NCBI GenBank assembly: GCA_002704225.1
Contig: PAFU01000047.1
Coordinates: 32,480 to 96,479, forward strand
Source: Gammaproteobacteria bacterium
GTDB lineage: Bacteria > Pseudomonadota > Gammaproteobacteria > Pseudomonadales > Azotimanducaceae
Direction of reading: 5' to 3'
DNA length: 64,000 nucleotides
The stretch's first letter is position 1, and every line of letters starts with the position of its first letter. The notes under the pieces were generated by a model. It saw only the letters and a program-made list of their open reading frames with translations, was not told the DNA's origin and did not search any database. The position numbers and the translations under genes were made by a program. Shown here in pieces: positions 58,003-64,000 of the stretch.

Positions 58003-58785
58003 GTGGGGTATGCCAGAGCTTGGTCACAGGCAGTTCATCGCGCCAAAACTGCACTCAAACGAATGGTCTTCCCGATTGTGTATCATTCCCGAGACCAGTA
58101 TCGCTGTGTCGTTTGCGGATACGTCGGACCGTTCGCGCATAAAAAAACAACGAAGTGGTTACGCTCACGACTCAACGCGAAGTGCCCGGGCTGCAGTTCT
58201 TTGGAGCGGCACCGTTTTCAGTGGCAACTGCTAGATGAACTGCTCGACGGTCGGGATCGATCTCAGCTTTCCTTGCTGCACTTTGCCCCCGAGCCTTGCC
58301 TAGAGGTGCGGCTGAGGCCGCAATTTGGTACGTACCTGAGTGCGGACCTGTTCCGCACGAATGTTGATCGGCAAGTCGACGTTCAAAACATGCCGATGGC
58401 GGACAACTCATTCGACGTCATTCTTTGCAGTATGGTTTTGCACTATGTCGAGGATTTCGAAGCAGGGTTGCGGGAAATCAATCGTGTGCTGAAACCCGGT
58501 GGTCTAGCGATGTTGCCGGTGCCTATGATTCACCAAAACACATGCCACACACCTGCAGCCGACTCGGTGCTAAGCATGGTCGTAGAGCCTGGTCCCGACT
58601 TTTACGAGGCATACCAGGTGTTCTTTGATGAGGTGCGGGTGCATCGTTCAACGGATTACGACGATTCCCTGCATTTTTACCTTGAGCAGACGGACGAGCA
58701 CCCATTCCCAATGCGTCTCGCTCATCAAAAGTATGCTGACACCATACCGGTTTCGCGCAAGGCGTTAGACGTCAACTCAGACTGA
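58003..58785 (+). CDS. SAM-dependent class I methyltransferase with N-terminal zinc ribbon
   Basis: A 260-residue protein. Residues about 30-67 hold a four-cysteine zinc ribbon: CVVCGYVGPF and KCPGCSSLERHR. The Rossmann domain follows with LLHFAPEPCLE (in place of the usual GxGxG), YLSADLF, DVQNMPMADNSFDVILCSMV and the post-strand helix region LREINRVLKPGGLAML. The CPxCxSLERHR motif is typical of a widespread methyltransferase group often found with glycan or cell-envelope genes. GTG 58003 has GGAGA eight bases upstream. It is coupled to the YrbL-like gene. The acceptor is unknown. Confidence 0.85.
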   Translation: MGYARAWSQAVHRAKTALKRMVFPIVYHSRDQYRCVVCGYVGPFAHKKTTKWLRSRLNAKCPGCSSLERHRFQWQLLDELLDGRDRSQLSLLHFAPEPCLEVRLRPQFGTYLSADLFRTNVDRQVDVQNMPMADNSFDVILCSMVLHYVEDFEAGLREINRVLKPGGLAMLPVPMIHQNTCHTPAADSVLSMVVEPGPDFYEAYQVFFDEVRVHRSTDYDDSLHFYLEQTDEHPFPMRLAHQKYADTIPVSRKALDVNSD

Positions 58786-58799
58786 GGCCCTATCCAAAG

Positions 58800-58823
58800 A
58801 AGCGGGTTGGCGTCACCCGTTTT
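58800..58823 (+). terminator. Intrinsic terminator after the zinc-ribbon methyltransferase
   Basis: AAGCGGGT (58800-58807) pairs with ACCCGTTT (58815-58822, one G-U pair) around a 7-nt loop, with a short T-run TTTT at 58820-58823. It overlaps the stop codon of the convergent PNPOx-like gene. Confidence 0.55.
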
Positions 58824-59424
58824 AACTCGGTGCTTTGACTTCGTGGGGCTGGGGTGGAACAACGTCAGCGACGAGGTCCAACGATTTCCACTCGGCTGGT
58901 TCAGTATCTCGCTCCTCGCTGGGCACGTGGTGTGACTGACCGCGCTTTTCCATCGGATGGATGTAGCGTGGGCAGTTGATCCAGGTGCGGGTCAGAGTGA
59001 CCTCCACCGCTAAGCCGACATCTTTCCATCGCGCCAGCACCTCCGGGTCGCGAACGAGGCGCGCGGTGCCATGCACACGCAGGCGGTGCGGTTCGATGGT
59101 GTTGATGAACAACATGCCAATTTTTCCGTGGTCGGCAATGTTGCCCATGGAGAACCACATGCCGTTACCGTCGAAACAGGGGAACAGCAGGGTGGTTTCG
59201 TCCTGCACGTGAACAAAGCCAGTATGCCCGCCTTTGTAGGACACGGTCGGGAAGCCGTCTGCATCTACTGTGGTGAGGAAAAAGTGATCCTGCTGGCTGA
59301 TAAACGTTTGCGCATCGGCATCTAACGCCGGTACGACGATGATCTCTTCCAAGCGATCTGCCAGCGCAGTGGATTGGAATTCTTCCTGCAGCTGACGATG
59401 CCCAGACTGGTAAAATTCGGTCAT
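58822..59424 (-). CDS. Pyridoxamine 5'-phosphate oxidase-like flavoprotein
   Basis: A 200-residue split-barrel FMN protein. The pattern FISQQDHFFLTTVDADGFPT (about 41-60), then VSYKGGHTGFVHV, LFPCFDGNGMWFSMGNI, GKIGMLFINT and HRLRVHGTARLV is the FMN-binding barrel of the PNPOx-like superfamily, whose members reduce or oxidise varied substrates. It lacks the PdxH C-terminal dimer signature, so it is not pyridoxamine oxidase proper. It starts 9 bp after the monooxygenase stops and is therefore in its operon; it may help with flavin or product reduction (inference). Confidence 0.84.
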   Translation of the reverse strand: MTEFYQSGHRQLQEEFQSTALADRLEEIIVVPALDADAQTFISQQDHFFLTTVDADGFPTVSYKGGHTGFVHVQDETTLLFPCFDGNGMWFSMGNIADHGKIGMLFINTIEPHRLRVHGTARLVRDPEVLARWKDVGLAVEVTLTRTWINCPRYIHPMEKRGQSHHVPSEERDTEPAEWKSLDLVADVVPPQPHEVKAPS

Positions 59425-59433
59425 GGGCTTTCC

Positions 59434-61035
59434 TTAACTGGCGCTTAGCGCGAAGCCTTCGTAGCCTGCGGCGACCACTTCATTGCACTTCTCTACATAG
59501 GGAGGAACCCCCAGATACGGCATAAAGACCCGCGTCTTGCCTTCAACATTGGCACCGAGGTACCACGAGTTGCAGCCCGGATAAACCGAGGTGTTTGCGA
59601 CTTCGTTGACGTGAGCTACCCAAGCGTCTTCTGCGCTGGGCTTCGGGTCAATGGTGCGATGCTGATGCGCGTTCATGTATTCGATGCAGTCCGATATCCA
59701 TTCCACGTGTTGCTCAATGGACGGCAGCATATTGGACAAGACCGATGGGCTGCCCGGACCGGTAACCAGAAATAGGTTTGGGAAGCCGGCTGTTGCCAAG
59801 CCCAAGTAAGCCTTGGGACCCGCTGACCACTTGTCTTGCAGGCTTTGCCCTTGCTGGCCACGCACATCAATGTTCATAACGGCACCGGTCATGGCATCAA
59901 AGCCCGTGGCGAGCACGATGGCGTCCACTTCATGCCGCTCATCGCCGGTGACGATGGCGTTGCCATCAATTTTGGCGATGGGTGTTTCGTTCAGATCAAT
60001 GAGCGAGACGTGGTCTTCGTTGTAGATCTCGTAATAGTCCGTATCAACGCAGAGGCGTTTGCAGCCCATTGGCGTGGTGGGCACGAGTTTTTCCGCCAAG
60101 GCGGGGTCGTCAACACGCTGGGTGATTTTGCTTTTGAAAAATTCCCGGGCGGTATCGTTGGCCTTCATATCAAAAACCAAATCGTTGTAGACCGCGAGAA
60201 ATGCCAGACCACCCTTAGCCCAGCGGGCCTCATAGGCTTGTTGACGTTCGTCCGCCGAGACCTCAAAAACCGACTGATCGTTGTCGTCGAAGTCTGCACC
60301 GAACCCGCGCTGCCAATTTTCTTGACGATATTCGCGGTAACGTGACTTCAGTTCCTGCACGTAATCTGGGTCCAAGGCCTCGTTATAGGCAGGAATAGAA
60401 TAATTGGGTGTGCGCTGAAAAATCTTCAACGACGTGGCTTGCTTGGCGATGATTGGCGTGCTTTGAATGGCTGACGAACCGGTGCCGATGACGCCGACGT
60501 TTTTACCGGTGAAGTCGACGCCTTCGTGAGGCCAGCTGCCCGTGTGGTAGACGGGTACCGTGGCCGCGTCCAGACCGTCTATGTTTGGGTAATTGGGCTT
60601 GGAAAGACAGCCTGTGGCCATGATCACAAAGCGCGCCTGAATGCTTTCTCCCGAATCCAGTTCCACTCGCCATTGATCCTGCTCTGGCAGGTAGTGGGCC
60701 GCGTCCACGCGAGTATTGAAGGTCATGCCGTCGGCCAAGCCAAAACGTTCCACCACGTGTTCAGCGTAAGTCAGGATCTCGCCCTGAGTGGCGTATTTTT
60801 CGCTCCATTCCCATTCTTGCTGCAGGTCTTCCGAAAATTGGTAGGAGTACTGCATGCTAGGAATATCGCATCGCGCACCCGGATAGCGGTTCCAAAACCA
60901 TGTGCCGCCAACGCCCGACCCTGCTTCAATGACGCGCGCCTCTAAGCCCTGTTGGCGAAGCTTGTGCAGCATGTAGATGCCGGCAAACCCGGCTCCGACA
61001 ATTACTGCATCGATGGACTTCGTTGAATTGTTCAT
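59434..61035 (-). CDS. Flavin-containing monooxygenase, Baeyer-Villiger type
   Basis: A 533-residue FAD/NADPH enzyme that inserts oxygen next to a ketone or oxidises a soft heteroatom. Two Rossmann motifs are present: IVGAGFAGIYMLHKLRQQG (about 11-29) and GVIGTGSSAIQS; the FMO/BVMO fingerprint region reads YHTGSWPHEG. GGTWFWNRYPGARCDIPS is typical of type I Baeyer-Villiger enzymes. I chose ATG 61035 because GGGAGAG lies six bases upstream; ATGs at 61047 and 61065 are in frame. Divergent from the LysM-like/amidohydrolase operon. Confidence 0.88.
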   Translation of the reverse strand: MNNSTKSIDAVIVGAGFAGIYMLHKLRQQGLEARVIEAGSGVGGTWFWNRYPGARCDIPSMQYSYQFSEDLQQEWEWSEKYATQGEILTYAEHVVERFGLADGMTFNTRVDAAHYLPEQDQWRVELDSGESIQARFVIMATGCLSKPNYPNIDGLDAATVPVYHTGSWPHEGVDFTGKNVGVIGTGSSAIQSTPIIAKQATSLKIFQRTPNYSIPAYNEALDPDYVQELKSRYREYRQENWQRGFGADFDDNDQSVFEVSADERQQAYEARWAKGGLAFLAVYNDLVFDMKANDTAREFFKSKITQRVDDPALAEKLVPTTPMGCKRLCVDTDYYEIYNEDHVSLIDLNETPIAKIDGNAIVTGDERHEVDAIVLATGFDAMTGAVMNIDVRGQQGQSLQDKWSAGPKAYLGLATAGFPNLFLVTGPGSPSVLSNMLPSIEQHVEWISDCIEYMNAHQHRTIDPKPSAEDAWVAHVNEVANTSVYPGCNSWYLGANVEGKTRVFMPYLGVPPYVEKCNEVVAAGYEGFALSAS

Positions 61036-61153
61036 GATCTGCTCTCCCATGACTTTGTCTCCCAAAAACTGCAGCGTTCAGACTAGGGGAAAGTCGATGG
61101 AAAAAGCAATGCAGCCATACTTTGAAGTCGTGTTGTGGTCAGGTCTGCACGCT

Positions 61154-61181
61154 TTGTCTTTTCTGGCATATCCCCTATAGT
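61154..61181 (+). promoter_or_regulatory. Sigma70-like promoter of the LysM-like/amidohydrolase operon
   Basis: TTGTCT (61154-61159) and TATAGT (61176-61181) are separated by 16 bp and match 4/6 and 5/6 consensus bases. Transcription would start near 61188, about 27 bases before ATG 61215. AGGAGGG follows at 61196-61202. Confidence 0.5.
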
Positions 61182-61214
61182 CCAACGCGAGATTTAGGAG
61201 GGTTTTGGGGAAAG

Positions 61215-61469
61215 ATGGCAAACGACACGACGCAGACAACTGGGATAAGACGGCTGTCCATTCATCCACAGGCTGGGGATACTTGGGCCAGTATTGCCGA
61301 GCGGGAGCTGTCTGAGCAGCCACAAGAAGCGGCGGTGGCCCAGTTACAGAGTTGGAATCTGCACGTCTTTGCGCGGCGAATCATTGACGATGCGACCGGT
61401 GAAATGGGCAACCCAATTTTGCCCAGCGACATTTTGTTTTTAGAACCTCCGCTGGCGGCTAGGCAGTAG
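61215..61469 (+). CDS. Small LysM-like protein
   Basis: An 84-residue protein without a signal peptide. The region HPQAGDTWASIAERELSEQP, followed by LQSWNLHVFARR and PILPSDILFLEPP, has the layout of a LysM motif (GDT-W/L-SIA, a central N-x-x helix, then PG/PSDxL). It is not a clear peptidoglycan binder because it appears cytoplasmic. GGGGA and an AGGAGGG site lie just upstream of ATG 61215; the frame is open to 61122 without meaning. The next gene starts on the last base of its stop codon (TAGTG). Confidence 0.7.
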   Translation: MANDTTQTTGIRRLSIHPQAGDTWASIAERELSEQPQEAAVAQLQSWNLHVFARRIIDDATGEMGNPILPSDILFLEPPLAARQ

Positions 61470-61699
61470 TGACTGCGGTGATTTCTGGCGTTCGACTCGC
61501 CGCAGCTCATGAGGGTGTGGCGGAGATTGTTGTGTCGCTGACGTTTACCAACGGCGGGCAATCTCAAGTCGCGCTAGATCATGTGGCTGGCGCGCGCCTG
61601 ATGCAAAACTGCGGTGCGACACAGATAGACGAATTGATTGGCCAAGGTTGGGAGCACGTGCGGGATGCTCTGGCCGGCGCCTATAACGGACTAGATTAG
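61469..61699 (+). CDS. Small conserved-looking protein of unknown function
   Basis: A 76-residue protein starting at a GTG that shares its first base with the stop of the LysM-like gene. It shows alternating beta strands (VAEIVVSLTFTNGGQSQVAL) and helices with one cysteine (LMQNCGATQIDELIGQGWEH). I do not recognise a family. The tight coupling on both sides (0 bp upstream, 8 bp downstream) makes it likely to be a real gene that works with the LysM-like protein or the amidohydrolase. Confidence 0.62.
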   Translation: MTAVISGVRLAAAHEGVAEIVVSLTFTNGGQSQVALDHVAGARLMQNCGATQIDELIGQGWEHVRDALAGAYNGLD

Positions 61700-61707
61700 G
61701 AGAGATC

Positions 61708-63369
61708 ATGCTGGATTTGGTTATTAAGAATGGCAAGGTTGTAGATGGCAGTGGCTTACCTTCCTTTATCGCGGACGTCGGTGTGAAGGACGGCGTGATC
61801 GTCAAGGTAGGACGCGTGAATGAAGAGGCAGCGCGCACTGTGGATGCCACAGGCAAAGTGGTCGCGCCGGGATTTATCGACCCGCACACGCACTTTGACG
61901 CCCAACTGCTCTGGGATGGCGCCGCGAAACCTGCGATTGAACACGGGGTCACCACCATCGTGCCCGGCAACTGCTCTCTGTCACTGGCGCCGTTGAAGGC
62001 CGAGCATCGTATGAAGTTGGTGGGTATGTTCAATCAAATCGAAGAAATGCCGCACAAGGCCTTTGCCGAAGGGGTTGAGTGGAATTGGGAAACCTTTGAC
62101 GAGTTTGTTGCGCGTATTGGCAAAGATCTGGACATCAACGTCGCACCGCTTGTCGGACACAGCGTGCTGCGTTTGTGGGTCATGGGCGACGAATCCATGA
62201 AGCGGACAGCGACTCACGATGAAACCCAAGCCATGTGTGCTCTGTTAAATCAGTGTCTCGAAGCCGGTGCCATCGGCCTGTCCACGAGCTTCGTCGACAT
62301 GGACGAACGCTTGCAACCGGTGCCAAGTCGCTACGCAAATACTGAAGAGCTCGACGCACTTTGCGGTGTGTTGTCCGAGCACAATAAAATCCTCCAAGTG
62401 GTGCATGAGTTCTACGATACGGATTTAACCTTGGCGCGGATCGACCAGTTAGCAGACATCAGCCTGTCTCACGGCATTAACACCACGCTGTCGCCGTTGT
62501 TTGTGAATCACGACAATGCCGAGGGTGCCCAGCAGATTATGCGGCGGGTGTCCGAGCACACGGCACGAGGCGCACGAGTATGGCCTCAGGTGCAAACACG
62601 GCCCATCGACATTTCCTTTAACTTCTCGGTACCCAGCTTGCTGTTTATCCGTCTGCCCAAGTGGTATGCACTGATGCGCTTCAACACACCGGAGCAGATA
62701 ATTGCCGGCCTGCAAGATGCGGATACTCGAGCGACCTTGGTCGCCGAAGCCCAAGGCATGATGCCCCTATGGAACGGATTGATTCTGCGTCAGGTGCAGT
62801 CTGAGGCCAACCAAACCTACGTAGGCAAAACCCTAGAAACGATCGCCGCCGAGCGCGGGACCGACGCGCTGAATGTGATGATCGATATCTCACTGGAAGA
62901 AGATCTAGAAGCACACTTTCTGTCCGCAGACATGGGCCATAACGACGACAAGCTGGTGGGTGATTTGCTCAATCACCCCAATGTGATGATCGGAGCCAGT
63001 GACGGCGGGGCGCATATTTTGTCCTTCGCCACTTACGGTGATACCGGCTATTTGCTGGGTCACTTTGTGCGCGATACCGCCTATCTTGGCCTGGAAGCCG
63101 CGGTGAAGAAGATCACCTCAGACCCGGCAACCCTGTGGGGATTGGGCAATCGGGGCATGCTGCGCGAGGGTTTCATCGCTGACGTGACGGTATTCGACGA
63201 AGCTACCATCGATCGTGGTGTCGAGCACTTCGTGCAGGACGTGCCCGGCGACGGCTATCGCTATGTGCGTGACGCCCATGGCGTAGAGACAGTCGTAATC
63301 GGCGGCGCTGTCGCCTACGACACCGTCAACGGCTATCACGATGCACATCGTGGTCAAATCATCGGCTAA
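61708..63369 (+). CDS. N-acyl-D-amino-acid deacylase-type amidohydrolase
   Basis: A 553-residue member of the D-aminoacylase branch of the amidohydrolase superfamily. A short N-terminal beta domain (MLDLVIKNGKVVDGSG) is followed by the metal motif PGFIDPHTHFDAQLLWDG (HxH), HGVTTIVPGNCSLSLAP with the family's conserved Cys, AIGLSTSF, SDGGAHI (Asp ligand) and a C-terminal RGMLREGFIADVTVFD. Family members cleave N-acyl-D-amino acids or related amides. GGAGAG precedes the ATG at the usual distance. It ends the three-gene operon with the two small proteins. Confidence 0.86.
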   Translation: MLDLVIKNGKVVDGSGLPSFIADVGVKDGVIVKVGRVNEEAARTVDATGKVVAPGFIDPHTHFDAQLLWDGAAKPAIEHGVTTIVPGNCSLSLAPLKAEHRMKLVGMFNQIEEMPHKAFAEGVEWNWETFDEFVARIGKDLDINVAPLVGHSVLRLWVMGDESMKRTATHDETQAMCALLNQCLEAGAIGLSTSFVDMDERLQPVPSRYANTEELDALCGVLSEHNKILQVVHEFYDTDLTLARIDQLADISLSHGINTTLSPLFVNHDNAEGAQQIMRRVSEHTARGARVWPQVQTRPIDISFNFSVPSLLFIRLPKWYALMRFNTPEQIIAGLQDADTRATLVAEAQGMMPLWNGLILRQVQSEANQTYVGKTLETIAAERGTDALNVMIDISLEEDLEAHFLSADMGHNDDKLVGDLLNHPNVMIGASDGGAHILSFATYGDTGYLLGHFVRDTAYLGLEAAVKKITSDPATLWGLGNRGMLREGFIADVTVFDEATIDRGVEHFVQDVPGDGYRYVRDAHGVETVVIGGAVAYDTVNGYHDAHRGQIIG

Positions 63370-63379
63370 CGCGAATGGA

Positions 63380-63403
63380 GTTGCTGAGCGGCCACCCAGC
63401 AAC
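63380..63403 (+). terminator. Dyad after the amidohydrolase gene
   Basis: GTTGCTG (63380-63386) and CAGCAAC (63397-63403) form a perfect 7-bp stem with a 10-nt loop. A second dyad, GGGGTG/CACCCC around GTTA (63423-63438), overlaps the stop codon of the convergent gene. Neither has a U-tract; they probably mark the transcript ends between the convergent genes. Confidence 0.4.
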
Positions 63404-63429
63404 AATCAGCTGGAACAGTCGAGGGGTGG

Positions 63430-64000
63430 TTACACCCCGTCCAAGACAGCCAGCTTGTTGACCCGAATCATGGATTGAATTTCTTCGACGTAGTCCAATC
63501 CGCGCTCGGAATAGCGCAGCAGGTGATTGGCCATGGCGTTGCCGGTGACCGGTTGATTCGCGGCCCGAAGATCAGCGCGTGCTGCGCGTAAGTCAGCATA
63601 AGCACGATGGCTGTTGATGTTGCGAAGATAGGAAGCAACTGCAGCGTCGACGTCGTCAAAGCTCGCCACCTCGTGCACCTGTCCCTCCCCCCGACGTTTG
63701 GGAACAATGCCGCAGCCAGGCTGGTAGCACCACTGACCAAATAAGTTGTTTCCCTCGCGGGCAAATCGCGAGGTGCCCCATGCCGACTCCATGGCTGCCT
63801 GAGTCAGGGCCAAGGACATCGGCACTGTATCCAATCGCACCATGAGTTCGGCGCGTTGATCTTCTGAGCTGGCTGAGGTGTCTATCTCGTAGCGATCAAC
63901 CAGTCCCGCAAGAAAGCGCCGGTCGGCACGAGAGAGAGCCTCATCGGAGGTATTCGCTAGCGCCGCTAAGCGGGCACGATCGTCAAGAATGCGCTGATTG
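63430..64000 (-). CDS. Bax-like glucosaminidase-domain protein (5' end outside the window)
   Basis: The reading frame is open from the stop at 63430 to the window edge, giving at least 190 residues, so the gene's start lies beyond 64000. The pattern VPMSLALTQAAMESAWGTSRFAREGNNLFGQWCY is the glucosaminidase/Bax core, with the catalytic Glu in AAMESAWG; FDDVDAAVASYLRNINSHRAYADLR and RYSERGLDYVEEIQSMIRVN follow as in E. coli Bax. It probably hydrolyses peptidoglycan in the periplasm. An internal ATG at 63843 is not the likely start because similarity to the Bax family continues upstream of it (FLAGLVDRYEID). Confidence 0.85.
   Translation of the reverse strand, partial: NQRILDDRARLAALANTSDEALSRADRRFLAGLVDRYEIDTSASSEDQRAELMVRLDTVPMSLALTQAAMESAWGTSRFAREGNNLFGQWCYQPGCGIVPKRRGEGQVHEVASFDDVDAAVASYLRNINSHRAYADLRAARADLRAANQPVTGNAMANHLLRYSERGLDYVEEIQSMIRVNKLAVLDGV

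Noticed and set aside
46168..58795. Recurring GACTGAGGCC near the ends of three plus-strand genes (about 46170, 51510, 58780)
   Set aside because: Three ten-base matches in 12 kb with different flanks; one includes a stop codon. Too little to claim a repeat family without a genome-wide count.
61097..61180. 27-codon ORF upstream of the LysM-like gene
   Set aside because: It overlaps the best promoter of that operon and has no ribosome site.

Overview
The window is one stretch of a gammaproteobacterial chromosome, with roughly even, moderately high GC and no visible breakpoints, phage genes or insertion sequences. Several gene sets point to the Pseudomonas/Cellvibrio-type side of the class, probably a marine heterotroph (inference): a CC/CxxC-type (APS-type) CysH, ThrH, a monomeric NADP isocitrate dehydrogenase next to cspD-clpS-clpA, an aat-bpt-infA set behind a PA4642-like gene, a short FtsK, and tusDCBE. 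No rRNA, tRNA or CRISPR array was recognised, and no stretch over about 300 bases lacks a gene.

Layout. 0-8 kb: nfuA, then on the minus strand a two-gene RecB/AddAB-like helicase-nuclease operon followed by a DAHP synthase (aroF-like). 8-9.9 kb: a 39-codon membrane ORF, a TerB-like protein, a YdcH-like protein and a cytosolic 5'-nucleotidase. 9.9-12.4 kb: cysB, cysH and thrH. 12.5-18.4 kb: a complete methylcitrate (propionate) module split into convergent prpB-prpC and acnD-prpF. 18.5-22.9 kb: mnmA-purB-GNAT on the minus strand, divergent from moaC-moaD-moaE. 23-31 kb: icd, a tandem array of terminator-like hairpins, cspD, clpS-clpA, and a convergent operon PA4642-like/aat/bpt/infA. Together clpS, clpA, aat and bpt form a bacterial N-degron pathway apart from ClpP.

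31-38 kb: ftsK, lolA, rarA, serS and cysG, closely packed. 38-44 kb, minus strand: an RND efflux pair followed at 24 bp by tusDCBE, the sulfur relay that feeds the MnmA encoded earlier. 44-63 kb is an accessory, catabolic-looking region: an Old Yellow Enzyme reductase, a phosphoesterase, a CsaA-like tRNA-binding protein, a GMC oxidoreductase, a secreted DUF1800/DUF1501 pair, an exported metallo-beta-lactamase-fold hydrolase, two SDR dehydrogenases, an M20 amidohydrolase, rimK with its Zn/aspartic-protease-like partner, a YrbL-like kinase-fold protein coupled to a zinc-ribbon methyltransferase, a Baeyer-Villiger-type monooxygenase with a PNPOx-like flavoprotein, and an operon of two unknown small proteins with a D-aminoacylase-type amidohydrolase. 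The window ends inside a Bax-like glucosaminidase gene.

A sulfur and Fe-S theme recurs (nfuA, cysB, cysH, mnmA, moaCDE, cysG, tusDCBE). The least explained items are the 25-bp hairpin array after icd, the DUF1800/DUF1501 pair, the small LysM-like/unknown/amidohydrolase operon, the YrbL-methyltransferase pair and the 39-residue membrane peptide. I see no clearly new multi-gene defence or mobile system here.
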